From the NCBI RefSeq assembly GCF_947581915.1, contig NZ_CANPWG010000028.1:1-59096 (forward strand): a stretch of 59,096 bases of DNA, in the 5' to 3' direction. This document shows, piece by piece, positions 33,959-42,235 of the stretch (positions within the stretch are counted from its first letter, which is position 1; each line of letters starts with the position of its first letter). Source of the stretch: Candidatus Palauibacter scopulicola. GTDB lineage: Bacteria; Gemmatimonadota; Gemmatimonadetes; Palauibacterales; Palauibacteraceae. The position numbers were made by a program, and so were the translations under genes. The notes beneath the pieces are model-generated. The model was not told the DNA's origin. It searched no databases and saw only the letters and a program-made list of their open reading frames with translations.

Positions 33959-34158
33959 TGCAACCTCCCCTGTCCGATTCCCGCTTGTTTGAGGATACTC
34001 CTCCACGTTCCAAGGGCCAAGTCTTTGCTCGGTCGACCCGCTATGGTCACCGTACCGGGCTTCTCGGGGTGTTGATACTGTCGATGACTTCCGCGTGTTC
34101 GGACCAGTCTCCAGCCGTCGGCCGTCACGAGCCGTATGGCCTCTCGCACCTTGGGCAT
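33955..34158 (-). CDS. hicA: HicA-type mRNA interferase toxin
   Basis: 67 residues: PKVREAIRLVTADGWRLVRTRGSHRQYQHP, then VTIAGRPSKDLALGTWRSILKQAGI. The double-stranded-RNA-binding-like HicA fold with the catalytic histidine in GSHRQY is complete. It cleaves mRNA and is held by HicB. ATG 34158 is preferred over a farther upstream in-frame start because family members begin with this K-x-x-E pattern. Confidence 0.93.
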   Translation of the reverse strand: MPKVREAIRLVTADGWRLVRTRGSHRQYQHPEKPGTVTIAGRPSKDLALGTWRSILKQAGIGQGRLH

Positions 34159-34223
34159 CGAGCTCTCCGCGCAGTTGTTCGTTCCTGGCTGCGCCAAGTG
34201 TCCGATCACTCTTCAACGGGGTC

Positions 34224-35399
34224 TCAATTCGTGCTGCACCAGGCTTGAGCGGCCTTCAGGACGCGGTCGATGTCGGACTTGTCGTTGTAGGCGCCGATGG
34301 AGAAGCGGAGCATGCCGGTGCGGATCGCGAGGCGGATGCCGGCGGCCGTCAGGTGGTCGTAAAGCGAGTTCATGGCGGGGTCGTCGGCCGTGTAGTGGCG
34401 GCCGCCGCCGCTCTCGCCAACGGAGACGATGTGCGCCAGGTGGGGGCCGGGCCTCCCGCCGACGACCGGGAGGCCGAGGTCCAGCAACCCGTTCGCCAGG
34501 TCGGCTGCCAGACCGCGCACGTGCCGCTCGACGCGCCCGACGCCCCAGTCGGAGAGCAGGTCCAGCGCCGCGTCCGTGGCCGCCGCCCCGAGGTAGTTGT
34601 AGTTGCCCACGTCGAAGCGCAGCGCGCCCGGTCGGAAGCGGAGTTCGTCGTCCGAGTACGCCGTCTCGTGCGCGTCGAGTTCGATCCCGAAGCGCGCCAC
34701 GTGGACCGGCGTCAGCGTCTCGGCCACCTCGCGCCGCACATACAGGAAGCCGAACCCGTACACCGAGAGCAGGGCCTTCTGCGCCGCGACGGCCAGCGCG
34801 TCCACGCCGAGATCTTCGACGTCCGTGCGGTGGGCGCCGACCGACTGCGCCGCGTCCACCAGCGTCAGCGCTCCGACGCCGCGGGCCGCCGTAGCGATCG
34901 CCTTCATGTCCGTGACGAAGCCCGGGGCGAACGTGATGCTCGGGAGGGTCACGAGCCGCGTTCGTTCGTCCATCGCCGCGGCCATCGCCTCGACCGGAAC
35001 GTGCCCCTCCTCCGGCGCGACCGGCCGCACCTCGATCCCGTCCGTGCGGACCAGGCTGTACCAGAGGTAGATGTTGTTCGGGTGCTCGAGCGCGGGACAC
35101 AGCACCACGTTGTCCCCCGCCCGCCACGGAAGGCTGGCGCCGAACAGGTTGAGGCCGTCCGAGACGTTCTTCGTGATCGCGACCTCGTCGGGACGCGCGC
35201 CGATCAGCGACGCGAAGGAGGCCCGCGCGCGATTGACGGTGGCCACCATCTCCGTCTTGTCTCCCCGCCCCGACATCCTCGCCCCGAGGTGACGCTCGAT
35301 GGCCGCCCGCACCGGCTCGGCCATGAGTGAGTTCGCGGAGATGTCGAAGTAGGGCTGCTCGCGCGCGCCGGGGAAGAGCGCTCTCACATCCGGGTTCAT
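34224..35399 (-). CDS. Class V aminotransferase, cytoplasmic
   Basis: 391 residues, PLP-dependent, no leader. Seen: YFDISANSLMAEPVRAAIERHL, ITKNVSDGLNLFGASLPW, the cofactor-binding aspartate in LTLVDAAQSVGAH, and the Schiff-base lysine in AVAAQKALLSVYGFGFLYV. It belongs to the cysteine desulfurase/kynureninase-like group, but active-site loops that would define the substrate are not recognisable. It follows the dicarboxylate symporter by 31 bases on the same strand and may use an amino acid brought in by it. Confidence 0.9.
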   Translation of the reverse strand: MNPDVRALFPGAREQPYFDISANSLMAEPVRAAIERHLGARMSGRGDKTEMVATVNRARASFASLIGARPDEVAITKNVSDGLNLFGASLPWRAGDNVVLCPALEHPNNIYLWYSLVRTDGIEVRPVAPEEGHVPVEAMAAAMDERTRLVTLPSITFAPGFVTDMKAIATAARGVGALTLVDAAQSVGAHRTDVEDLGVDALAVAAQKALLSVYGFGFLYVRREVAETLTPVHVARFGIELDAHETAYSDDELRFRPGALRFDVGNYNYLGAAATDAALDLLSDWGVGRVERHVRGLAADLANGLLDLGLPVVGGRPGPHLAHIVSVGESGGGRHYTADDPAMNSLYDHLTAAGIRLAIRTGMLRFSIGAYNDKSDIDRVLKAAQAWCSTN

Positions 35400-35430
35400 G
35401 GGCGCCTCCGGGTCGCCATCGGGCTCCGCC

Positions 35431-36627
35431 TCACGCTCGCCTCGCTTCGGAGCGGGCGACGAGCGCCGTGCCGACCATGTCTCCCATGATGTTCACCGTC
35501 GTGTTGCTCATGTCCACCAGCCGGTAGATCCCGCCCACGATCGCCGCAACCTCGATCGGCAGGTTCAGCGCCTGCACGTAGATGAGCGCGACCACGAACC
35601 CGCCCCCCGGAACCCCGCCCGTCCCGTGCGAGAGCAGCATGCCCAGGAGCAGGATGGTGACGAAGTCCGCCGGGGAGAAGGTGACGCCGGCGGCCTGCGC
35701 CGTGAAGAGGAGGACGGCCGCGAGCATGACCGAGGTCCCGTCCTTGTTCAGTTGCGCCCCGAGGGGAAGGACGAAGGAGTAGACGCGGCGCGGGAGGTCG
35801 AGGCGCCCGGCCGTCTCCAGACCGACGGAGAGCGAGGCGAGGCTGGACGTCGTGGCGGCGGTCGTCGCCCACAGCGAACCCGTGGCGCGCAGGAAGCGGG
35901 CAGGACGGAAGTCGCTGAAGAAGCTGAGCAGGAGCATGTACCCGGTCACGATGACGACCTGCGCCCCCCAGAGTCCCGCGAGGAAGCGGGCCATCGGGCC
36001 GATCAGGTCGGCCCCGTAGCGGCCCACCGTGACCGCGACGAGGGCGCCGATCCCGACGGGTGCGATCCACAGGATCATGTGGACGAGCCGCCGAAAGAGC
36101 CCCGCCAGGTCCTCGAACAGCGTGGCGAGGCGAGCGCGCGGGCCGGCCCCCAGCGCCATGGTCGCGATCCCCAGCATCAGCGCGAGGATGACGATTTGCA
36201 CCACGTTCCCTTCGGCGAAGGCGCGGAAGACGTTCGTCGGGATCATGTCGAGGAGGACATCGCCCACCGACGGGGCCTCGCCCACCGCCCCCGAGACCGC
36301 CTCCGGCCCCGTCTCCGTGAGCCGCAGGCCAACGCCGGGGCGGAGGAGCGCCATGGCGCCCAATCCGAGCGAGAGCGCGACCAGTTCCGTCGTGAGGAAG
36401 AACCCGACGGTCTTGCCCGCGAGCCGCCCCAGCGTCCGCAGATCCGTGAGCGAGGTCAGACCCGCGAGGAGATTGAAGAAGACGAGGGGGGCGGCCGCCA
36501 GAATCAGGAGGGTGATGAAGAGGTCGCCCAGCGGCTGGATCGCGCCGACGCGCTCCCCGAGCACCGCCCCCAGGACGACGCCGGCGAGCATCCCAATGAG
36601 GATCCGCCCGCCCGGCCCCACCTTCAT
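35431..36627 (-). CDS. Dicarboxylate/amino acid:cation symporter (DAACS family)
   Basis: 398-residue inner-membrane carrier. The glutamate-transporter fold is shown by LLILAAAPLVFFNLLAG, the serine/threonine-rich hairpin ATTAATTSSLASLSVG, the TM7 motif LGAQLNKDGTS (NMDGT in relatives) and the TM8 residues in YRLVDMSNTTVNIMGD. It takes up acidic or neutral amino acids or C4-dicarboxylates with sodium or protons. The ATG at 36627 comes directly after the stop of a broken PIN gene (TGA-ATG), with no ribosome site of its own visible. Confidence 0.93.
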   Translation of the reverse strand: MKVGPGGRILIGMLAGVVLGAVLGERVGAIQPLGDLFITLLILAAAPLVFFNLLAGLTSLTDLRTLGRLAGKTVGFFLTTELVALSLGLGAMALLRPGVGLRLTETGPEAVSGAVGEAPSVGDVLLDMIPTNVFRAFAEGNVVQIVILALMLGIATMALGAGPRARLATLFEDLAGLFRRLVHMILWIAPVGIGALVAVTVGRYGADLIGPMARFLAGLWGAQVVIVTGYMLLLSFFSDFRPARFLRATGSLWATTAATTSSLASLSVGLETAGRLDLPRRVYSFVLPLGAQLNKDGTSVMLAAVLLFTAQAAGVTFSPADFVTILLLGMLLSHGTGGVPGGGFVVALIYVQALNLPIEVAAIVGGIYRLVDMSNTTVNIMGDMVGTALVARSEARRA

Positions 36628-36823
36628 TCAGCGCACTTCGGAGAACGGATTAGGGTGCGGACGACTGGGTCTTGTGACCTGGTGGTAGAACTCCTGCAGG
36701 ACCTGCACCGAAAGGGCCAGGTCTTCTCGATTCAGGAGGGCGTGCGCGGCCCGGCGCTTGCCGGCTTCCTCGGCCGAAAGGCTCGCCGCATAGATGAGTG
36801 ACGTTCGTATCAACGAACCGCAC
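36628..36823 (-). pseudogene. VapC-like PIN toxin, frameshifted and 3'-truncated
   Basis: From GTG 36823, 14 bases inside the end of the antitoxin gene, the frame begins VRFVDTNV, the first catalytic acid of a PIN domain. One extra base near 36799 then shifts it. The second frame continues correctly with IYAASLSAEEAGKRRAAHALLNREDLALSVQVLQEFYHQVTRPSR, then stops at 36628 after about 65 residues, against about 140 expected. The later catalytic acids are gone. The 3' end is replaced by the symporter gene, whose ATG follows immediately. The toxin must be inactive. Confidence 0.8.
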
Positions 36824-37100
36824 GGCGCTCGTAAAGCTCGTCGCGAGGGATGTTTTCGGACGCCCGGAAGCCCCCGCTGGTGGCACGGATGTCTTCGCGC
36901 AATTCCTTCAGAAGCCTGCGCCGGCGCTCGTTGGGCGTCTCCACGGCACGCGAGTCGCCTCCCGCCGCCACCCCATCCTCAGCGGCAAGACTTCTCAGGT
37001 ATCCCCTGACGAGCGCCGAGACCGACGTATCCAGCTCCGCGGCCCGGACGCGCGCCATCCGATGCGTCTCTTCATCCACGGACACGGTGATGTTCCTCAT
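36810..37100 (-). CDS. Ribbon-helix-helix antitoxin (VapB-like)
   Basis: 96 residues. MRNITVSVDEETHRMARVRAAELDTSVSALVRGYLRSL is a ribbon-helix-helix DNA-binding domain. The C-terminal half (NERRRRLLKELREDIRATSGGFRASENIPRDELYERR) is the usual partner-binding tail ending just before the PIN gene. The gene itself is intact while its toxin is broken, so it may persist as an orphan regulator. The small palindrome at 37110-37124 lies 10 bases upstream of ATG 37100. Confidence 0.85.
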   Translation of the reverse strand: MRNITVSVDEETHRMARVRAAELDTSVSALVRGYLRSLAAEDGVAAGGDSRAVETPNERRRRLLKELREDIRATSGGFRASENIPRDELYERRAVR

Positions 37101-37109
37101 GACACAGCC

Positions 37110-37124
37110 TCACAGTTAATGTGA
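37110..37124. promoter_or_regulatory. TCACA-GTTAA-TGTGA inverted repeat upstream of antitoxin
   Basis: Perfect 5-base arms around a 5-base AT-rich centre, 10 bases upstream of the ribbon-helix-helix gene. The position fits an autoregulatory operator. The short arms make chance possible. Confidence 0.45.
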
Positions 37125-37180
37125 TCCACAGCGTAAGAATGCGTGGAACGTGACGCAATGAGACCATCGAGATTCCCCCG

Positions 37181-37204
37181 CTCCATGTCCCACTCCATGT
37201 CCCG
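37181..37204 (+). repeat. Short tandem repeat, 2 x 12 bp
   Basis: CTCCATGTCCCA followed by CTCCATGTCCCG, then a partial third copy CTCCAG. It lies in the 180-base gap between the antitoxin gene and the amidohydrolase end. I see no gene in this gap. Confidence 0.6.
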
Positions 37205-37280
37205 CTCCAGCCGGCTCCGGGCGTATTCCCGCTCCTGCGGGCCGAGGGGCGGCCCGGGCCGGGCGGCCCGACGACCGCGG

Positions 37281-38789
37281 TCAGGGACGGCGCGAGGGTT
37301 GGGTGCCGAGTTCGAATTCGTCCCGGTCGAAGCGGCCGCCGCGCTTCAGTGTGAAGCGTATGGACTTGAGGTTTTCGACGCCTGCCGTGGGATCCGCTTC
37401 CAGGAAGACGAGGTTGGCGTACTTCCCTTCCTCGACCGTCCCGATCTCCCCCTCGAGACCGAGCGTGAGCGCGCCGTTGCGCGTGGCGGTCTGGATGACG
37501 TCCGCCATGGGCATGCCCACGCGCTCGTGGAAGTAAGCCAATTCCTCGTAGAGTGCCGGCCATTCGGCGCCCGGGGCCGGCGGGGCGTCGGTTCCCGCCG
37601 CGATCAGGACGCCGGCCTCATGGGCGCGGCGCGTGAGGCCAATGCTCTCCTCGGCGCTGCACGCGGCGCGGACGCCTCGCCGGCGCGGATCGGGAGGCGG
37701 CGCGTCCGGCCCTTCACTCGGGGCGTCGGGTCTCGGGGCGTCCGGCCTCGGCGCCGGGGGCGCCGGGGGTGCGGCGGCGCTGTCCCGGGCCATCGTCATC
37801 TGCTCGCGGAAGAAGCCGACCTTGAGCGTCGCGTCGAGCACCGTGCCCTGGCGTTTCATCTCCTCGAGGACCGCGTCGATGCGGGGATCGTCGAGGTCCA
37901 CGTCGACCCTGCCGGAGCGGCGGCCCGCCAGCGCCTCCGCCATCACTTCGTCCGGGATCGCGGTGCTCGCCAGGCTGCACACGTGGGACATCGAGGTGAC
38001 GCCCGCCCTCGCGACGTCCATCGGGAGGGCCGGGCCGACGTGCGTGTGGGACCACACCGGCATCCCCTGCCGCCGCGCCTCCGCCGCGATCCGCGCCAGG
38101 AGGGGACCCTCGATCGAAGCGTAGGTCTTGAGCCCCGTCGCCCAGGTGCCGCGGGCCAGCGCGATCGTCTCGGCCAGATCCGTCTCGTCGTCGACGATCT
38201 GCAGCCAGGGCACGCGCCCAGGCACTTCTCCCATCGACGAGGACCGTGTGCGCGGGTCGACGAAGAAGGACTCGCCCGCGACCAGAGCCGCGTAGTGGAT
38301 GTCCGGCGCCGGGATCTCGCCCACCAGCGCCGCCCGCTGGAGTTCCGCGAGCGCCCGCACATCGCCCGCCATGTCCCGGACCGTCGTCACGCCGCCGTAG
38401 ATGAAGCGGTTGAGTTCGAACTCGGCCGCCGCCCGATCCGCGCGCGTGGCGAGGTGCGTGTGGCTCTCAATGAGTCCCGGGATGACGTACAGCCCCCGCG
38501 CATCCTCGGCCTCCGCCTCGGGCCAGTCTTCGAGCGACAGTCCGTCCGTCGGGGCGAGCGCCGCGATCCGTCCGTCTCGCACGACGATCGACATGTCCCG
38601 CATGAGCGGCGCGCCGGTGCCGTCGAGGATGGCCACGCCCTCGTAAATCGTCGTCTCGGACTCCGCGTTCGGATTCCGCGGCGGTTCCCCGCTCCGCGAC
38701 TGGCCCGCGAGGGGGGCGGCGAGCACGCAGAGTACCATCGCCGCCGACCATGCCAGCGGCCTGCGCGCGGCCCGTCTCCACATCCTCAT
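37281..38789 (-). CDS. Secreted metal-dependent amidohydrolase
   Basis: 502 residues. A signal peptide (LAWSAAMVLCVLAAPLAGQ) is followed by an amidohydrolase_1 fold: YEGVAILDGTGAPLMRDMSIVVRDGRI, metal motif VIPGLIESHTHL, YGGVTTVRDMAG, later His in VWSHTHVG and MSHVCSL, the acidic ligand in LIAAGTDAPP, and the C-terminal EGKYANLVFLEADP. A Pro/Asp-rich insert lies at about residues 340-370. It probably hydrolyses peptides or amides in the periplasm. ATG 38789 overlaps the dipeptidase stop (ATGA), so the pair is coupled. Confidence 0.92.
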   Translation of the reverse strand: MRMWRRAARRPLAWSAAMVLCVLAAPLAGQSRSGEPPRNPNAESETTIYEGVAILDGTGAPLMRDMSIVVRDGRIAALAPTDGLSLEDWPEAEAEDARGLYVIPGLIESHTHLATRADRAAAEFELNRFIYGGVTTVRDMAGDVRALAELQRAALVGEIPAPDIHYAALVAGESFFVDPRTRSSSMGEVPGRVPWLQIVDDETDLAETIALARGTWATGLKTYASIEGPLLARIAAEARRQGMPVWSHTHVGPALPMDVARAGVTSMSHVCSLASTAIPDEVMAEALAGRRSGRVDVDLDDPRIDAVLEEMKRQGTVLDATLKVGFFREQMTMARDSAAAPPAPPAPRPDAPRPDAPSEGPDAPPPDPRRRGVRAACSAEESIGLTRRAHEAGVLIAAGTDAPPAPGAEWPALYEELAYFHERVGMPMADVIQTATRNGALTLGLEGEIGTVEEGKYANLVFLEADPTAGVENLKSIRFTLKRGGRFDRDEFELGTQPSRRP

Positions 38790-39985
38790 TCTCCCCAGAC
38801 GTCGCGCAGGACGCGCAGCGCGTTGAGTCCCAGGATTCGCTCGATGCGCTCCGACGAGTGTCCGCGCGCGGCGAGCATGCCGGCCAGCTTCCGGAACTGG
38901 TCGGGGCCCTGAAGGTCGGGGATGAAGGGGACGACGCCGGGGCGCTCCCCCGCCGCGCTGATCCCCGCCCTGCGCCGCGCCTCGACCTCCCTGCGCGCCG
39001 CCTCGTACGCCGCGTCGAGATCGTCCACGGCCGTCGTCCCCCCGTCGGTGCCGATCCCGACGTGTTCCTCGCCGCACACCTGCACCGCGTGCTCGATGTG
39101 CCGCACCACGTCCTCCGCCACGGCCATACCGTCGGCCGCGAGGAAGGGCATGAAGTAGATCCCGACGATCCCGCCGCCCTCGGCGACGAGCCGCAGTTCC
39201 CGGTCCGTCTTGTTGCGCGGCAGGTCCGTCACCGCCCGGCAGCCGGTGTGCGTGATCGCGACGGGCGCGGCGGAGGCTTCGATCCCGTCCAGGCAGGTCC
39301 GCTCGCCGCTGTGGCTCAGGTCCACCAGCGTCCGCGTGGCGTTGAGTTCGGCGACCACATCCCGCCCGAAGTCCGTGAGCCCCCCGTTCTCCGGCACCAT
39401 CGACCCATGCCCGAGTTGGTTGGGGCCGTTGTACGTGAGCTGGATGATCTTGACGCCGAGCCCCGCGAAGACGCCGACCCGCCCCGCGTCCTCCCCCAGC
39501 ATGGCCCCGTTCTGGAACCCCTGGATGACGCCGACCCGGCCGTCGCGGGCGGCACGCTCGATGTCGCTCGCCGCCCGGACCTTGAGGAGCACGTCCGGAT
39601 GGTTCCGAATGATCCGGTTCCAGCGCGCCACCTCCGCGACGGAGTACTCGAACGGCTCCTGCAGCCCCGCCACGTACCCGATCGTCGTGTTGACGGCGGC
39701 CGTCCCCGAGGCAAGGGCGTCGGAGAGCGCCCGCTCATCCAGCGTGAGCGGCCCGTCCTCCGGATCGCCACCAAGAGGCCCCCGCGACCCCCGCCGATTC
39801 GGGTTCCGGATTCCCCCCAGCATGTTGACAACAAACGGATCGGCCTGCCCCCGGCGTCCCGCCGCCCAGACTCGACCCCCGACTCCCGTAGCCGCCAGCG
39901 CGAGTCCGGCTCCGACCCCGAGAAAGGCCCGCCGCCCCAGGCTCCGTGCGTTCGTGGTCTCCATCGTCTCCATACCCCGGATCAC
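38786..39985 (-). CDS. Tat-exported membrane-dipeptidase-family (M19) peptidase
   Basis: 399 residues. Twin-arginine leader (LGRRAFLGVGAGLALAATGVGG), then the renal dipeptidase barrel: GVIQGFQNGAMLGEDAGRV, LTYNGPNQLGHGS, LVDLSHSGERTCLDGIEASAAPVAITHTGCRAV with the zinc-binding histidines, and GIGTDGG. The usual N-terminal HxD motif of the family is not obvious (DPFVVNMLGG in its place), so metal binding may differ. It cleaves dipeptides. GTG 39985 has GGAGGAG 4 bases upstream; ATG 39973 is an alternative. First gene of a two-gene operon with the amidohydrolase. Confidence 0.9.
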   Translation of the reverse strand: MIRGMETMETTNARSLGRRAFLGVGAGLALAATGVGGRVWAAGRRGQADPFVVNMLGGIRNPNRRGSRGPLGGDPEDGPLTLDERALSDALASGTAAVNTTIGYVAGLQEPFEYSVAEVARWNRIIRNHPDVLLKVRAASDIERAARDGRVGVIQGFQNGAMLGEDAGRVGVFAGLGVKIIQLTYNGPNQLGHGSMVPENGGLTDFGRDVVAELNATRTLVDLSHSGERTCLDGIEASAAPVAITHTGCRAVTDLPRNKTDRELRLVAEGGGIVGIYFMPFLAADGMAVAEDVVRHIEHAVQVCGEEHVGIGTDGGTTAVDDLDAAYEAARREVEARRRAGISAAGERPGVVPFIPDLQGPDQFRKLAGMLAARGHSSERIERILGLNALRVLRDVWGE

Positions 39986-40069
39986 AGGCTCCTCCGTCGC
40001 TCTCCCGGGTTCGCTCTCCGGCGAAGCCGCGAAACCGCATCGGTTATAGCACGGTCCCGTACAGTAGGA

Positions 40070-41248
40070 TCAAGGGGACGCGCAGGCACTCCGCGTGCGG
40101 GAAATTCGGGTTCTTCCGTCCATGAACAGCGCCGCGAGGGGCACGAGGAGGGTCGTCGCGGCGATCGCGGTGATTGCGACCAGGTCTCCGCACATCGTTC
40201 CACAGAGCGCCAGTTCGCGGATCGGGGGGACGAGGAGGTGGATGACGACGAAGGTGTAGCAGACGCCGATCCGGATCTGCAGCCACGCTTCCAGGCGGCC
40301 ACCATCGGAAGCGAACCATAGTGTTTCGCCGACGGCGCGATACTCGTTCGCGTGGTCCTCGTGCGTGGCGGTCGCCATGGCGCGGTATCGATGGTACAGG
40401 ACTTCCCGTACTGCGAACATCATCACCATGCAGATCGCCGCCAGGCCGACGGTCAGTGGATGGTAGAGCCTGTCGTTGTCGGGCATCCCGAGCGCGCTCA
40501 ACCCGAGGGCGTTCACGCCCAGAAAAAGCGGAATGGAGCTTCCCCAGGCGAACGCCCCGATCGCGGTGTGCCGGTCCGCTCGACACCACCGCAGCAGGAC
40601 CCCGCCCAGGACGTACACGATGGCGAGCAGTAGAAACATCGCCAGCGCCGCGGCTGCGGGACCGTACTCCGCAAGTCCGGCCGCAACCGCTGGGGCCTGC
40701 GTCATCGCGATGGCGAATGCCACGACCGATGTCGCGACACCGATGGCGAGGGCCTGACGGACGCCCTTGTCGCGGATGACTCTGATGCGGATGACCCTGA
40801 TGCGGTTCCGCAGGCCGGAGACCAGAGATCCGACGTCTCTGCGTTCGGGCGTTGTCTGCCTCTCGAGGGCGGCAAGCCGCGCGTCGATGAACGCTTTGCG
40901 GTTGCGTCTTCGAATCGTCTCTACGTCGTCGAGATACCTGCGCCGGGGGAGCTGCACCCGGAGGAGCAGCCACAGTCGTGCATAGGAGCGGCTGAATGCG
41001 GCGCCGGCGCCGCGTGTCGAGGCGTGGCGCACCACCGCCCTTTCCTCCGTGGCCCTGTCGCTGAGCGTCAACCACGACTCGAGCCTACGGCTCGCCCGCC
41101 GAACATTGGACAGGTGCGTCGCGGAGTTGACGGAAATCGTGCCGGCCGCCATGCCGACCATCAGCACGGGCAGTGCGATACCGAGGATCCAATACAGGTT
41201 GCCTTCCGCGAGCCAGTTCTGCGGTTCGAGCTGCAGAGAGAAATGCAT
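40070..41248 (-). CDS. Integral membrane protein, unknown
   Basis: 392 residues. One hydrophobic segment near the N-terminus (YWILGIALPVLMVGMAAGTI) is followed by about 110 basic, helical, cytoplasmic residues, then five to six membrane segments (LAIGVATSVVAFAIAM, ALAMFLLLAIVYVLGGVLL, PLTVGLAAICMVMMFAV, LVAITAIAATTLLVPLAALF). No conserved family motif is recognised. A 15-base in-frame tandem repeat encodes RIRVI twice at about residue 150. It stands alone. The start ATG 41248 is reasonable but not confirmed by a strong ribosome site. Confidence 0.75.
   Translation of the reverse strand: MHFSLQLEPQNWLAEGNLYWILGIALPVLMVGMAAGTISVNSATHLSNVRRASRRLESWLTLSDRATEERAVVRHASTRGAGAAFSRSYARLWLLLRVQLPRRRYLDDVETIRRRNRKAFIDARLAALERQTTPERRDVGSLVSGLRNRIRVIRIRVIRDKGVRQALAIGVATSVVAFAIAMTQAPAVAAGLAEYGPAAAALAMFLLLAIVYVLGGVLLRWCRADRHTAIGAFAWGSSIPLFLGVNALGLSALGMPDNDRLYHPLTVGLAAICMVMMFAVREVLYHRYRAMATATHEDHANEYRAVGETLWFASDGGRLEAWLQIRIGVCYTFVVIHLLVPPIRELALCGTMCGDLVAITAIAATTLLVPLAALFMDGRTRISRTRSACASP
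40772..40805 (+). repeat. In-frame tandem repeat, 2 x 15 bp plus 4 bases
   Basis: GCGGATGACTCTGAT followed by GCGGATGACCCTGAT and GCGG, inside the membrane protein gene. On the coding strand it gives RIRVIRIRVI. The length is a multiple of three, so the frame is kept; copy number could vary between strains. Confidence 0.85.
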
Positions 41249-41441
41249 GTTCGTCGTGTCGCCGGAGGCAGCGTGTCGGCAGGGTTTCCGGTTGGGGCGG
41301 TCGAGAGGTCAAAACCTGCATCCGACCGTGACGGCGGAACAGGACGCAACCCTATGAAATAGGAGTCACAGCGGACTGTTGCGGCACAGATCGGATGGGT
41401 CTGCTCAGGGGGCGCGGCGGCCGGTCGGCCGCGGACCCGCG

Positions 41442-42221
41442 TCAGTTCCCGCCGTCTGGCGGCGGCGGGTCGAGGAGCGGGGCGAAATGCTCCATGGCGA
41501 AGGCGGCGAGGAGCTGGTTGGGGGGGATGCGTTCAAGCTCGAGGAGATTGCAGCCCAGCCACCTCTGCGCCTTCCGGCGGAGGGTCTCCCGCGGGAGTCC
41601 AAGTTGCGCGCTCACCTGCTTCCACTTCGCGCCGGTCGCTCGAACCTGTTGCGCCCGGAGGATGGCGAGCGCGCCAAGGAGCCGGTTGAACGTCGTCCGG
41701 CCGCGGGCGCGGGCCTGAAACTGCTGAAACAGCGTCACGGGAGAGCAGTCCACCGCCGCCGCGAGTTCCTGCACGTTGCGGACGGGCGTGCGGCGGGCCT
41801 CCCGAAGGGCGTGAGCCACGGCGGAACGGAGGGCCGGCGGCGCCGTCGACCGCCGCATCTTCTCCGCCATCTGCAGCAGCGCGGACCCGCCGCGTGCGGA
41901 CTCGATGCGGGACGCGAGCTGGCGATCGACATCCTCGAACCAGACGAGATCCGCCACCTGCACTCTGCTCAGGAGACGCGCGATGGAGATTCTTCGGTCC
42001 GTCACCAGGATGACCGGAACCCACGGCAGTTTCCGCTCGACCTCACGCAGGAGCGAGATCCTCTCCTCCAGGAGCCCGCTGCGGCTGCTGAACACCAGGC
42101 ACTCGATCTCGAGGTCGGTGGCCGCGAGGTCGTTCGCCGCGTGGATTACGCGAGCACCGCCGACGACGGCCCGTCGCATGAGCTCCGCATCGCGAGGCGT
42201 GTCCGCGAGGATGCCGATCAT
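41442..42221 (-). CDS. Transcription regulator with receiver-like N-terminus and AraC-like C-terminus
   Basis: 259 residues. The first 110 resemble a degenerate response-regulator fold (MIGILADTPRDAELMRRAVV, ECLVFSSRSGLLEERISLL, VPVILVTDRRISIARLLS), but the phospho-acceptor Asp after the third strand is not evident. The C-terminal half has two helix-turn-helix-like units (VQELAAAVDCSPVTLFQQFQAR and KQVSAQLGLPRETLRRKAQRWLG). Likely a one-component regulator. It starts 14 bases after the stop of the HAAS-like membrane gene, so it is probably in the PadR operon. Family name uncertain. Confidence 0.7.
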   Translation of the reverse strand: MIGILADTPRDAELMRRAVVGGARVIHAANDLAATDLEIECLVFSSRSGLLEERISLLREVERKLPWVPVILVTDRRISIARLLSRVQVADLVWFEDVDRQLASRIESARGGSALLQMAEKMRRSTAPPALRSAVAHALREARRTPVRNVQELAAAVDCSPVTLFQQFQARARGRTTFNRLLGALAILRAQQVRATGAKWKQVSAQLGLPRETLRRKAQRWLGCNLLELERIPPNQLLAAFAMEHFAPLLDPPPPDGGN

Positions 42222-42235
42222 TCGTCGACGCCCGG

